Below, piece after piece: positions 25,162-34,002 of a stretch of DNA of 34,068 nucleotides. Below the pieces are notes generated by a model. It was not told the DNA's origin and did no database searches. It saw only the letters and a program-made list of their open reading frames with translations. The DNA is from Bacteroidales bacterium (GTDB lineage: Bacteria; Bacteroidota; Bacteroidia; Bacteroidales; F082), in contig WGGC01000190.1 in assembly GCA_015491905.1 (NCBI GenBank), positions 1 through 34,068 on the forward strand. Reading direction: 5' to 3'. The translations under genes were made by a program, and so were the position numbers. Positions within the stretch are counted from its first letter, which is position 1, and every line of letters starts with the position of its first letter.

Positions 25162-25791
25162 ATGCAAGTTATTTTTTCTATTATCATTTTTTTTTCTGCC
25201 ATCCTCCATTTAATTGGAAAATATTATAAAAAACCAGTTTTAAACTATCTGTTTAAACCTGTCACCACAATTTTAATAATTATATTAGCATTTTTACTTC
25301 CTGATAGTGTATCAATTACCTATAAGTCATTTATTATAGTTGGTTTATTTTTTTCCCTTTTGGGAGATATCTTTTTAATGCTTCCTAAAGATAAATTTAT
25401 CCACGGATTAATTAGCTTTTTTATTGCACACATTTTATTTATTATTGCGATAATAAGCGACTTCGGCCCTTACTTCGACTGGCAATATTTAATTCCAATA
25501 CTTCTTTATTTAATTATTATTCTGAAAATAATATTACCACATACAGGAAAAATAAAATTCCCCGTAATTTTTTATACTATAATTATTTCTTTTTTCTTAT
25601 GGCAAGCTGCCGGGCGCGCCTATTATTTAGCTGATAATAGTAGTCTTTTGGCTTTTATAGGTGCACTGGCATTTATTATTTCAGATTCAGTACTTGCTTA
25701 CAATAAGTTTGTAAAATCTTTTAAATTAGCAGAAATAATTATTATGTTAACATACTGGGGAGCATTATATCTATTAACTTTATCCTTATAA
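25162..25791 (+). CDS. YhhN-family membrane protein (lysoplasmalogenase-like)
   Basis: 209 aa, about 7-8 membrane segments. Family blocks are KPVTTILIIILA, GLFFSLLGDIFLMLP, FFIAHILFI and GALAFIISDSVLAYNKF; the Asp residues in GD and SD are the conserved polar positions inside the membrane. Characterised members (human TMEM86B, Legionella) hydrolyse the vinyl-ether bond of lysoplasmalogens; many bacterial members are untested. Plasmalogens are reported mainly from anaerobes, so activity here depends on the host's lipids. It is followed 16 bp later by an alpha/beta hydrolase. Confidence 0.85.
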   Translation: MQVIFSIIIFFSAILHLIGKYYKKPVLNYLFKPVTTILIIILAFLLPDSVSITYKSFIIVGLFFSLLGDIFLMLPKDKFIHGLISFFIAHILFIIAIISDFGPYFDWQYLIPILLYLIIILKIILPHTGKIKFPVIFYTIIISFFLWQAAGRAYYLADNSSLLAFIGALAFIISDSVLAYNKFVKSFKLAEIIIMLTYWGALYLLTLSL

Positions 25792-25807
25792 ATTAAAATT
25801 TACTCTT

Positions 25808-26680
25808 ATGGTTTGGATTGAATGGGTTGTTATCATTATTTTCATAGCGACAGCAATATTGTTTTATTTTATGGTGAAGAGTTTTAAAAACCCTGTGGTG
25901 AAACATTCTTTACCTCCCGGACTTCCTTTTAAAAAAGTTGAAGAGATAACATTTACAACGCAAAACAATAAGAAAGTTTACGGGTGGTGGATTCCCGTTG
26001 ACGCTAACCTGCCCACAATAATATTTATTCATGGCTGGGGCCGTAACACACAACGTATGATGTCCTATATTAAAAAATTCTGCTGTATGGATGTAAATTT
26101 ATTGGCTTTTGATGCCAGAGGCCATGGTAACAGCGATCCGGATGGATATGCAAACTTATATAAGTTTGCACAGGATATAATAGCGGCTATGGACTATCTT
26201 ACAAAACAAAACAAAGTTAAAAATGATAATTTTTACCTGGTAGGTTTATCTATTGGAGGTGCAGCATCTATATATGCTGCCGGTAACGATCCGCGAATTA
26301 AAAAAGTTGTTACTGTTGGAGCATTTGCACATCCAAAAGCTGTTATGGAAAAACAATTTAAAGATAAACACATTCCATATTTTCCATTAGTATGGATGTT
26401 ATATAAATATCTTATCATTTTTCAGTCGCTTGATTTAGAAGAAATAGCTCCTGAAAAGCATATTGTAAATTCCAAAGCTGATTTTTTACTGGTACATGGT
26501 AAAAAAGATAAAACAGTTCCTGTAGAACAAGCTATAAGATTAAAAGAAGTGGCAGGTGATAAAGTTGAATTACTGTTAATGGAAAACAGAGGCCACTCTG
26601 ATTGCCATCTGGAACCGGGGTTTTGGAACAAATTAACAGATTTTTTCGAGGTTCATCCAACTAAAAATCAAAAAGTGTAA
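25808..26680 (+). CDS. Membrane-anchored alpha/beta hydrolase
   Basis: 290 aa. An N-terminal hydrophobic anchor (5-23) precedes an alpha/beta hydrolase fold. The oxyanion-hole segment is FIHGWGRN (73-80), FDARGHGNSD follows, the nucleophile is Ser148 in GLSIGG, the acid is Asp234 in GKKDKTVP and the base is His263 in NRGHSD. The triad is complete. The substrate is unknown; an esterase or lipase acting at the membrane fits the neighbouring lysoplasmalogenase-like and lnt genes. It sits 16 bp after the former and 20 bp before lnt. Confidence 0.85.
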   Translation: MVWIEWVVIIIFIATAILFYFMVKSFKNPVVKHSLPPGLPFKKVEEITFTTQNNKKVYGWWIPVDANLPTIIFIHGWGRNTQRMMSYIKKFCCMDVNLLAFDARGHGNSDPDGYANLYKFAQDIIAAMDYLTKQNKVKNDNFYLVGLSIGGAASIYAAGNDPRIKKVVTVGAFAHPKAVMEKQFKDKHIPYFPLVWMLYKYLIIFQSLDLEEIAPEKHIVNSKADFLLVHGKKDKTVPVEQAIRLKEVAGDKVELLLMENRGHSDCHLEPGFWNKLTDFFEVHPTKNQKV

Positions 26681-26700
26681 ATTCGCACCAAAACTTTTAT

Positions 26701-28299
26701 ATGACCACATTACGGTTATTTGTATTGTCTGTTGTAAGCGGGTTGTTAATGGCGGCAGCCTGGCCCGCTCATGGTTTTACCCCACTAATTTTTATAGCCT
26801 GGGTACCACTTTTCTATATTCAACAATTTCTGGGAGATACAGGTAAAAAAGGAATGTTTGGTTACTCGTTTACCACGTTTTTAATTTGGAATGCCTTAAC
26901 AACATGGTGGATATGGAATGCAACTGCGTCAGGGGCAATAGTTGCCATTATTCTCAATTCTATTTTTATGGCTATTGTTTTTGAAGCTTTTCACTTATCT
27001 AAAAAATGGCTCTTTAACAACCAAAAAGGATTTGGAATTTTGATATTTTATTGGATAACATGGGAGTTTTTTCACATGAACTGGGACCTTTCATGGCCCT
27101 GGCTAACGTTGGGAAATGTATTTGCATCAAAACCATCATGGATTCAGTGGTATGAATATACAGGCGTTTTAGGAGGAACTTTTTGGATATTACTTATTAA
27201 TATTCTGATTTTTAAATTGATTTTAAACTTTTATCACAATAAAAAATTAAACTTTTATTTTAATTTTATCATTTTTATAGTCATAACAGGTTTACCTTTT
27301 GTTATTTCCTTTTATATATTCAATAATTATAATGAAACCAATAAACCGGTTCAGGTTGTGGTTGTTCAGCCAGATATAGATCCTTATACTCAAGAATTTA
27401 ATCTTCCGGCAGATACTATCCTTAAAAAAAATCTTTCCTTGGCAATACCACTGTTAACCGATAGTACAAGGTACTTGTTGCTACCGGAATCAACACTACA
27501 AAATAATATTTGGGAAAACACTTTATGGCGCTCTCCGTCATTAAAAAATCTTCAGAAATTTGTTAAAAAATATCCTGAATTATCAATTTTAGTAGGGGCT
27601 TCAACATTCAGATGGCTACAACCTGATGAAAAAAAGACTAATGCCGCAAGACATTATAAAGATAATTTGTATTACTATGCTTATAATACTGCGTTTTTCA
27701 TAGATAATTCCCCCTATATACAAGTTCACCACAAATCTAAACTTGTACCCGGAGTTGAAAAAATGCCTTCCTGGGGTTTTTTGCAACCACTTGAAAAATA
27801 CGCTATAAATCTTGGAGGTGTTGTGGGAAGTTTGGGAATTGATAAAAAAATTCAATTGTTTTCTAATAATCAAACAGATACACAAATTGCCCCCTTAATA
27901 TGTTACGAATCTGTTTATGGAGATTATGTAGCAAAAATGGTTAAAATGGGAGCTTCAGTAATTTTTGTTATCACAAATGATGGCTGGTGGGGTAAAACGC
28001 CCGGCTATCGTCAACATTTTTTATTTGATGTGTTAAGAGCTATTGAAACACGACGGGATGTGGCACAAGCTTCTACAACGGGTATTTCAGGATTTATAAA
28101 CCAAAAAGGAGAAATTTTACAACAAACAAAGTATTGGGAAAAAACAGCCTTGAAACAAAATGTAAATCTCAATACATATAAAACTTATTATGTAAAACAA
28201 GGCGATTATTTTGGGCGTATTTCAAGTTATATAAGCGTATTAATACTATTGGTTTCTATTGTTCAGGGCATTTTAAAGAAACAAAAAAGTTTATTCTAA
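26701..28299 (+). CDS. lnt: Apolipoprotein N-acyltransferase
   Basis: 532 aa. It adds the third acyl chain to the N-terminal cysteine of lipoproteins in the inner membrane. The N-terminal half has about six membrane segments, including WPAHGFTPLIFIAWVPLFY. The nitrilase-type periplasmic domain carries the triad Glu263 (LLLPEST), Lys345 (HHKSKLVPGVE) and Cys401 (PLICYESVYGDYV), followed by NDGWWGKTPGYRQHF. A last TM lies at about 510-525. It serves the several lipoproteins encoded in this window. It is 6 bp from the nitroreductase gene. Confidence 0.95.
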   Translation: MTTLRLFVLSVVSGLLMAAAWPAHGFTPLIFIAWVPLFYIQQFLGDTGKKGMFGYSFTTFLIWNALTTWWIWNATASGAIVAIILNSIFMAIVFEAFHLSKKWLFNNQKGFGILIFYWITWEFFHMNWDLSWPWLTLGNVFASKPSWIQWYEYTGVLGGTFWILLINILIFKLILNFYHNKKLNFYFNFIIFIVITGLPFVISFYIFNNYNETNKPVQVVVVQPDIDPYTQEFNLPADTILKKNLSLAIPLLTDSTRYLLLPESTLQNNIWENTLWRSPSLKNLQKFVKKYPELSILVGASTFRWLQPDEKKTNAARHYKDNLYYYAYNTAFFIDNSPYIQVHHKSKLVPGVEKMPSWGFLQPLEKYAINLGGVVGSLGIDKKIQLFSNNQTDTQIAPLICYESVYGDYVAKMVKMGASVIFVITNDGWWGKTPGYRQHFLFDVLRAIETRRDVAQASTTGISGFINQKGEILQQTKYWEKTALKQNVNLNTYKTYYVKQGDYFGRISSYISVLILLVSIVQGILKKQKSLF

Positions 28300-28305
28300 A
28301 AAATT

Positions 28306-28860
28306 ATGAAAAAATTCCTTGACCTCATAAAAAAAAGGCAAAGCGACAGAAAATATATTTCCAGACCTGTTGAAAAAGAAAAGCTTTTCAATTGTCTGGA
28401 AGCAGCACGGCTGGCTCCCTCAGCAAGTAACTCTCAGCCCTGGACATTTGTAGTTGTTAATGAACCGGTGTTAACAAAAAAAGTAGGAAAAGCCGCTATG
28501 GGTCCACTAATGAGTTTTAATAAGTTTGCATCACAAGCTCCTGTAATAGTAGCAATTATAATGGAAAAACCAAAACTGATAACTGAATTGGGTGGCCATA
28601 TTAAGAAAAAAGAATATCCGTTAATAGATATAGGAATTGCTGCAGAACATTTCTGCCTGCAGGCTGCAGAAGAAAATTTAGGAAGTTGTATGTTGGGATG
28701 GTTTGATGAACAAAAAATTAAAGATCTGTTAAATGTCCCTGAAGAAAAAAATATTCCTTTGCTGATAACATTAGGATATACCCCCGAAAATTACAAGCAC
28801 CGTAAAAAAATAAGAAAAAGTATTGATAAGTTTGTAAAATATAATACTTATGACCAATAA
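28306..28860 (+). CDS. Nitroreductase-family FMN oxidoreductase
   Basis: 184 aa. The N-terminal KRQSDRKYISRPVEKEKL and LAPSASNSQPWTFVVV blocks form the FMN site of the nitroreductase superfamily; AEENLGSCMLGWF and LGYTPENYKHRKK complete it. It probably reduces quinones, nitro-compounds or flavins with NAD(P)H; the natural substrate is unknown. It is sandwiched between lnt and the NusG paralogue, and its last 11 bases overlap the latter. Confidence 0.9.
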   Translation: MKKFLDLIKKRQSDRKYISRPVEKEKLFNCLEAARLAPSASNSQPWTFVVVNEPVLTKKVGKAAMGPLMSFNKFASQAPVIVAIIMEKPKLITELGGHIKKKEYPLIDIGIAAEHFCLQAAEENLGSCMLGWFDEQKIKDLLNVPEEKNIPLLITLGYTPENYKHRKKIRKSIDKFVKYNTYDQ

Positions 28861-29383
28861 TAGTAACGAAAATAAAATTTGGTACGCGTTATACGTTAAA
28901 TCAAGAACAGAAAAAAAGGTAGCTGAGGAATTAAAAGCTGAAAATATTGAATTTTATTTACCCTTAGAAAAAAAATTAAGACAGTGGAGTGATAGAAAGA
29001 AATGGGTAGAAGAACCTTTATTTCGCTCTTATATATTTGTAAATATTACACCAAAAGAGTATTTCCGTGTATTATATCTGCCAGGAGCAGTTAAGTACGT
29101 AAGTTTTGAAGGAAATGCTGTCCCGGTACCCCAGCAGCAAATCGAAGCCATAAAAATATATCTTGAAGAAAGCGATCCCTTTTTACTGGAAAATGAAAAA
29201 TGGGATGTAGGACAACCCGTAGAAGTAATTGCAGGTAAATTAACCGGGCTGAAAGGTGTTTTAATAACAGCAAAAAATAAAAAAAGGGTAAAAGTGCAAA
29301 TTGATGTTGTGGGAAGTTCTATTATATTACAAATTCCTAAAAGTAAACTTCGTCAAATACCCGGGTCAAAAGTTGTAAAGTAA
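28850..29383 (+). CDS. UpxY-type specialised NusG paralogue (transcription antiterminator)
   Basis: 177 aa. The N-terminal NGN domain (WYALYVKSRTEKKVAEEL, LFRSYIFVNITPKEYFRVL, GAVKYVSFEGNAVPVP) and C-terminal KOW domain (GQPVEVIAGKLTGLKGVLI) show a NusG homologue. The housekeeping NusG of Bacteroidota is normally next to secE/rplK; this one has the shorter form of UpxY/LoaP-like specialised factors, which promote elongation through particular long operons, often polysaccharide ones. No such operon follows: cvpA is next and pgi lies beyond on the other strand. The ATG lies within the end of the nitroreductase gene (11-base overlap). It may act in trans elsewhere. Confidence 0.88.
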   Translation: MTNNSNENKIWYALYVKSRTEKKVAEELKAENIEFYLPLEKKLRQWSDRKKWVEEPLFRSYIFVNITPKEYFRVLYLPGAVKYVSFEGNAVPVPQQQIEAIKIYLEESDPFLLENEKWDVGQPVEVIAGKLTGLKGVLITAKNKKRVKVQIDVVGSSIILQIPKSKLRQIPGSKVVK

Positions 29384-29394
29384 TCTTTTTTATC

Positions 29395-29402
29395 TATTTT
29401 TG
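29395..29402 (+). promoter_or_regulatory. Putative -7 element for cvpA
   Basis: TATTTTTG (TAnnTTTG) lies 19 bases before the cvpA ATG in the 38-bp gap after the NusG paralogue, so cvpA may have its own start in addition to read-through. Confidence 0.4.
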
Positions 29403-29421
29403 AATCTTAAATATACCATTA

Positions 29422-29964
29422 ATGACAATTAACTTACTGGATATCATAATTATTATTCCTCTTCTTTGGTTTGGATACAATGGATATAAAAAAGGATTAA
29501 TTATTGAGTTGACAACATTAGCAGCTTTTATCCTGGGATTATATTTTGCTTTCTTTTTCTCAGATTTTACAGCCGAATTACTACAAAAATATTTTACCAT
29601 TGATCAAAAGTATATGGCTGCTATTTCCTTTATAGTCACTTTTATAGCCATTTTATTTATTGTTTTAGCAATAGGTAAAATACTTGAAAAACTTATTAAT
29701 GTACTATTACTGGGGTTTTTAAATAAACTGGCAGGAGGGTTATTTGGGATTTTAAAAGGAGCTTTATTTTTAAGTATTATTATTTTTATTATCAATTACT
29801 TCGATCCAAATCATCATATTATTAAAAAAGACGCCATTAAAAAATCAGTGTTTTATCAACCTGTAGAAGCTGTAGCACCCGCTTTATACTCCTGGTTAGA
29901 TTTAAACAACTTAAACTTTAAAATCCCTGATAAAGACGAAGTAGTTAAGAAAATAATGTCATAA
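29422..29964 (+). CDS. CvpA family membrane protein
   Basis: 180 aa with four membrane segments (about 4-20, 27-46, 64-86, 103-126). NLLDIIIIIPLLWFGYNGYKKG and the glycine-rich LNKLAGGLFGILKGALFL are the two CvpA signature parts. CvpA was first linked to colicin V production in E. coli; family members are broadly conserved envelope proteins of unclear function. It is the last plus-strand gene and converges on pgi. Confidence 0.88.
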   Translation: MTINLLDIIIIIPLLWFGYNGYKKGLIIELTTLAAFILGLYFAFFFSDFTAELLQKYFTIDQKYMAAISFIVTFIAILFIVLAIGKILEKLINVLLLGFLNKLAGGLFGILKGALFLSIIIFIINYFDPNHHIIKKDAIKKSVFYQPVEAVAPALYSWLDLNNLNFKIPDKDEVVKKIMS

Positions 29965-30023
29965 ATTTTCTATAACCTTTATCCTCAAAAAAAACTCCTT
30001 TAAAAATAAATAACTTTAAATAA

Positions 30024-31637
30024 TTATTTTCGGTAAAATTCAATTAAAGCATTTGTACTGCTATCATGATTTAAAGCTGTTTCTTTATTCTGTAATTCAG
30101 GAATAATATTTTTTGCTAAAACTTTGCCAAGTTCTACACCCATCTGATCAAAAGAATTAATTCCCCATATCACACCTTGTACAAAAACACTATGTTCATA
30201 CATTGCAATTAGTTTTCCTAACATTTGTGGGGTTAGTTTTTCCATTAAAAAAGTGGAAGAAGGCCGGTTACCTTCAAAAGTTTTATGAGGAATAAGTTCT
30301 GCAGAAACTCCTTCCTGAACTAATTCCTTTTCAGTTTTTCCAAAAGCAAGTGCCTCTCCTTGTGCAATAACATTTGCCATTAAATAATCCTGATGAGGAG
30401 GTAATGGATTTAATGAAGTCTTAAAACCAAAAAAATCACAAGGAATTAATTCTGTTCCCTGGTGTATTAACTGATAAAAAGAATGTTGACCATTAGTTCC
30501 GGGCTCACCCCAGTATATAGCACTTGTTTGATAATCAACAGAATTACCTTCTATGGTAACATGTTTTCCATTGCTTTCCATAGTTAACTGTTGTAAATAA
30601 GCAGGAAAACGGTGCAAATAACGACTATATGGTAAAATGGCTTGTGTTTGGGCATTAAAAAAATCACCGTACCATACAGATAACAATCCCATAATAACAG
30701 GAATATTTTTGTTTAATGGTGTATTTCTAAAATGTTCATCCATACTATGAAAACCGGATAACATATCTTTAAATTGTTCTGCTCCAATAGCAATCATGGT
30801 AGATAATCCAATAGCCGAATCCATTGAATACCTTCCTCCAACCCAATCCCAAAAGCCAAACATATTATGAGTATCAATACCAAAAGCTTCTACTGCTTTT
30901 TCATTGGTTGATACAGCAACAAAATGACGGGCAACGGCTTTTTCATCTTTTAAAGCAGCTAATAACCATTTTCTTGCAGTATGCGCATTTGTCATGGTTT
31001 CAAGTGTGGTAAACGTTTTTGATGATACTATAAAAAGCGTTTCCTCAGGATTAAATGTTTTCACGGCCTCTGTAAAATCATCACCATCTACATTTGAAAC
31101 AAAACGAAATTCTAAATCTCTATTACTGTAATATTTAAGCGCTTCATAAGCCATAACCGGACCCAGGTCGGAACCACCAATGCCAATATTTACAATGTTT
31201 TTTATGGGTTTTTCTGTAAATCCTTTCCATTCTCCGTTTCTAACTTTACTGGAAAACCAATCCATCTTATCTAAAACTTCATGAACATCAGTAACAATAT
31301 TATGCCCGTCTATAATAATTTCTTCTTCTATTGGAGTTCGTAAAGCTACATGCAAAACTGCTCTGTTTTCTGTTGTATTAATTCTTTTTCCGGAAAACAT
31401 TGCCGCCATTTTTTCTTCCAAACCACGTTCTCTTGCCAATGAAATAAGTAAATCAATAGTTTCAGTAGTTATTCTGTGTTTAGAAAAATCAAAGTAAATT
31501 CCTTCATCCCTGATAGTGAATTTTTTTGCCCGTTCTTTATCTAGAAAAAATAATTCTCTTAAATGTATGTTTTCTATATCGTTAAAATGCTTTTCCAGTT
31601 TTTTCCAGGCAAGGGTTTCTTTTAATTTAGTTTTCAT
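30024..31637 (-). CDS. pgi: Glucose-6-phosphate isomerase
   Basis: 537 aa, near the 549 aa of E. coli Pgi. It interconverts glucose 6-phosphate and fructose 6-phosphate. Visible are [10 protein letters not shown] (151-160), [10 protein letters not shown] (phosphate binding, 205-214), the signature [14 protein letters not shown] (264-277), the catalytic base Glu354 (TMESNGK), His385 ([15 protein letters not shown]) and the C-terminal [11 protein letters not shown] lysine block. The ATG is supported by the family N-terminus. It is likely monocistronic; 113 bp separate it from lutB. Confidence 0.97.
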   Translation of the reverse strand: MKTKLKETLAWKKLEKHFNDIENIHLRELFFLDKERAKKFTIRDEGIYFDFSKHRITTETIDLLISLARERGLEEKMAAMFSGKRINTTENRAVLHVALRTPIEEEIIIDGHNIVTDVHEVLDKMDWFSSKVRNGEWKGFTEKPIKNIVNIGIGGSDLGPVMAYEALKYYSNRDLEFRFVSNVDGDDFTEAVKTFNPEETLFIVSSKTFTTLETMTNAHTARKWLLAALKDEKAVARHFVAVSTNEKAVEAFGIDTHNMFGFWDWVGGRYSMDSAIGLSTMIAIGAEQFKDMLSGFHSMDEHFRNTPLNKNIPVIMGLLSVWYGDFFNAQTQAILPYSRYLHRFPAYLQQLTMESNGKHVTIEGNSVDYQTSAIYWGEPGTNGQHSFYQLIHQGTELIPCDFFGFKTSLNPLPPHQDYLMANVIAQGEALAFGKTEKELVQEGVSAELIPHKTFEGNRPSSTFLMEKLTPQMLGKLIAMYEHSVFVQGVIWGINSFDQMGVELGKVLAKNIIPELQNKETALNHDSSTNALIEFYRK

Positions 31638-31750
31638 TTATTTTAATTTTATATGTTAATGATATAATTTATGTTATGAATTATAAACAGTTGAAAAATT
31701 TATGAAAGTATAATAATAGAAAAAGTTGATAAATATTATCTGTTTTTAAA

Positions 31751-33136
31751 TCATTCTTTATGCTTGTCTTTCCATTGTTTACTAAAAGATTTTTCAGCAA
31801 ATTGTGGTAATGATCTTCGTGGCCCCCACATTTTTTCAACAAATAATTTTGCTCCAAAATTTTTAACTTTTCCACCAAACATATCTAATTTGTTGCGTGA
31901 AGAAAGTGCTGTAGTAGAGATTTTTATACTTTCTTTTTCAAAATAAGTAAAAAATCCCTTTTCAACAGCATCATTTCTGTTTACAAGTAATAACTCATGT
32001 ATAGGAATTTTTACAGGACAAACTTCTGTACATCTGCCACAAAGTGAAGAGGCAAAACTAAGGTGTTTCCAGGTCTTTTGATCCTTTAAATATGGAGTTA
32101 TTACCGATCCTATTGGACCACTGTAAGTAGTATCATAAGTATGACCACCAATATTTTTATATACAGGACACGCATTTAAACATGCGCCACATCTAATACA
32201 TGACAAAGCCTGACGTTGTCTTTCTTTAGAAAGTAAATTAGTACGTCCGTTATCAAGTAAAATAACATACATTTCCTCGGGGCCGTCTTTTTCGTTTGCC
32301 TTTTTAGGCCCGCTAATAATAGAATTATAAACCGTCATATTTTGTCCGGTACCATGTGTTGCAAGTAAAGGCCAAAATAAATCCAAATCTTCAAGTTTTG
32401 GAATAATTTTTTCTATGCCGGCAATGGCTATATGTATTTTGGGAAAAGACATTGATAGCATTGCATTACCTTCATTTTCTGTTAATGCAATAGATCCTGT
32501 TTCAGCAATTAAGAAATTGGCCCCACTGACACCCAAATCAGATTCAATAAATTTTTCTCTCAACAAATTACGAGTATATCCCGTTAATTCTTCAGGAGTA
32601 AGGTCTTCCGGAGTACTAAACTTTTTATGATATAATCCTGCAATATCTTCTTTTGACATATGCATTGCCGGTGTTACAATATGATATGGCTTTTGGCCGG
32701 CTTGCTGAACAATAAATTCGCCTAAATCTGTTTCTACCGATTCTATTCTGTTTTTCTTAAATGCGTCATTTAATTCAATTTCTTCCGTGGTCATCGATTT
32801 ACTCTTAACCACTTTTTTTACTTTATTTTCAATAGCAATTTTTAAAATTTCATGAATTGCTTCTCTGGTATCTTTCGCCCATATAACTTTACCCCCGTTT
32901 CGTTTAAAATTATCTTCAAAAGCAATTAAATATTTATCCAAATCATTAATTACTTTATATTTAATATATCCTGCATGATTTCTTGCCAAATCCAGATTAC
33001 TATAAATTTGTTTTCCCTTTTCAACAGCAGCATCATATTTAGAAATATTAAATTTTATTTTCTCGCGATGCGTTTTATCAAAAGCTTTTTTCTCAGCCTT
33101 TTTCAAAAAAAGTTTATGTTCACTTGATAGTTTCAA
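31751..33136 (-). CDS. lutB: LutB-type iron-sulfur protein (LUD domain + two 4Fe-4S motifs)
   Basis: 461 aa. The LUD domain occupies about 60-300 (SDLGVSGANFLIAETGSI is diagnostic). Two ferredoxin motifs follow: CIRCGACLNACP (Cys313, 316, 319, 323) and CGRCTEVCP (Cys366, 369, 373). In Bacillus, LutABC oxidises L-lactate to pyruvate. The partner genes lutA and lutC are not adjacent here, so the complex may be encoded elsewhere or the role may differ. The only start consistent with the family N-terminus is a TTG at 33134-33136; an in-frame TGA lies two codons upstream and no ATG occurs for over 100 codons. It starts 13 bases after the rpiB stop, so the two are probably coupled. Confidence 0.92.
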   Translation of the reverse strand: MKLSSEHKLFLKKAEKKAFDKTHREKIKFNISKYDAAVEKGKQIYSNLDLARNHAGYIKYKVINDLDKYLIAFEDNFKRNGGKVIWAKDTREAIHEILKIAIENKVKKVVKSKSMTTEEIELNDAFKKNRIESVETDLGEFIVQQAGQKPYHIVTPAMHMSKEDIAGLYHKKFSTPEDLTPEELTGYTRNLLREKFIESDLGVSGANFLIAETGSIALTENEGNAMLSMSFPKIHIAIAGIEKIIPKLEDLDLFWPLLATHGTGQNMTVYNSIISGPKKANEKDGPEEMYVILLDNGRTNLLSKERQRQALSCIRCGACLNACPVYKNIGGHTYDTTYSGPIGSVITPYLKDQKTWKHLSFASSLCGRCTEVCPVKIPIHELLLVNRNDAVEKGFFTYFEKESIKISTTALSSRNKLDMFGGKVKNFGAKLFVEKMWGPRRSLPQFAEKSFSKQWKDKHKE

Positions 33137-33149
33137 TGTTCAAATTATT

Positions 33150-33599
33150 TTACAATGTTTTCGAAATCTTTTCAACCCGTCTTTCATGCCTGCCTCCGGC
33201 AAAATCTGTTTCAAGAAAAATTTTTACCATGTCAAGAGCATCCATCAAAGTAATATATCTGCCCGGTAAAGAGATAATATTAGCATTATTGTGCATCCTT
33301 ATAAGCTTAGCCTGTTCTTTACTCCAAACCAAACCCGCCCTTACAAACGGGTATTTATTAGCCGTAATTTGAGCACCATTACCACTACCACACATTATAA
33401 TAGCTCTTTCATAAACATTATCGTTAACTGCTTTAGCTACAGGATGTATAAAATCAGGATAATCAACACTTTTAGAAGAATAAGTACCAAAATCTTTGAT
33501 GTTATAACCTTCTTTTTTCAATTCATCTTTAATAAATTCTTTCATCCAGTAACCGGCATGATCAGATGCAATTGGGATAATATTATTTTTACTGCTCAT
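33150..33599 (-). CDS. rpiB: Ribose-5-phosphate isomerase B
   Basis: 149 aa from the ATG, the same length as E. coli RpiB. It interconverts ribose 5-phosphate and ribulose 5-phosphate. ASDHAG (11-16), VDYPDFIHPVA, the active-site MCGSGNGAQITANK (Cys70) and RMHNNANIISLPGR are conserved. The frame reaches a TTG at 33623, but the ATG at 33599 fits the family. A TAATTTTG element precedes it by 22 bases. It is the last gene before the non-coding right end and reads away from the putative origin, with lutB 13 bases behind. Confidence 0.95.
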   Translation of the reverse strand: MSSKNNIIPIASDHAGYWMKEFIKDELKKEGYNIKDFGTYSSKSVDYPDFIHPVAKAVNDNVYERAIIMCGSGNGAQITANKYPFVRAGLVWSKEQAKLIRMHNNANIISLPGRYITLMDALDMVKIFLETDFAGGRHERRVEKISKTL

Positions 33600-33620
33600 T
33601 GTTAATAAATTTTTAAAGAA

Positions 33621-33628
33621 CAAAATTA
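33621..33628 (-). promoter_or_regulatory. Putative -7 element for rpiB-lutB
   Basis: The minus strand reads TAATTTTG (TAnnTTTG), 22 bases before the rpiB ATG, at the border of the non-coding AT-rich region. Confidence 0.45.
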
Positions 33629-33760
33629 ATGAAAATTACATGGCTATTAAACTCTTTGAAAACTAATATCTTTAATTTATCAACTATTTTTAATAAATCA
33701 TACAAAACTTTTATTTTCAAATTTTTATAATTTATTAAGCTGTAATTGTTAATATCTCTG

Positions 33761-33768
33761 TATTTTTG
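33761..33768 (+). promoter_or_regulatory. Possible rightward -7 element in the origin region
   Basis: TATTTTTG (TAnnTTTG) reads toward the right edge. No plus-strand gene follows within 300 bases, so it would serve a gene outside the window (dnaA is a candidate) or be a chance match in AT-rich DNA. Confidence 0.2.
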
Positions 33769-33972
33769 TTAACTATTTCTTAATAAAACAAAGGTTATAA
33801 ACAGACAAAATGACAAAAACACAAATTACATTGTCAGTCTCTTATTTTTAAAAAGAAATTAAGTTTAAATGAACATGTTTTGATTAATAATGTAAAAAGA
33901 ATTTATAAAATATATATGTTATCAACAATTGTGAATTAAAAAAGTAATTGTTTTGTTTTTAATTGTTTAAAG

Positions 33973-33981
33973 TGTGAATAA
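33973..33981 (-). other. DnaA box, exact consensus
   Basis: TGTGAATAA is the complement of TTATTCACA, an exact match to the DnaA box TTATNCACA. It is paired with an identical box 21 bp downstream in the same orientation. Confidence 0.7.
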
Positions 33982-33993
33982 ATGTTAAAAACA

Positions 33994-34002
33994 TGTGAAT
34001 AA
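33994..34002 (-). other. DnaA box, exact consensus (second copy)
   Basis: An identical TGTGAATAA, start-to-start 21 bp from the first, about two helical turns, so both boxes face the same side of the DNA. The 13 bases just before and touching it (ATGTTAAAAACAT) form a small inverted repeat. Confidence 0.7.

Noticed and set aside
31681-31878. 65-aa minus-strand frame overlapping the lutB end, considered as a lutC remnant
   Set aside because: It reads out of frame through the lutB 3' end and shows no LUD-domain sequence.
33291-33605. 104-aa plus-strand frame opposite rpiB
   Set aside because: RpiB has full-length, motif-complete coding on the minus strand; this frame has no recognisable features.
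33811-33852. Short plus-strand ATG frame in the AT-rich end, considered as a leader peptide
   Set aside because: Only 13 codons (MTKTQITLSVSYF) with no ribosome-binding signal or downstream gene in the window; likely chance.
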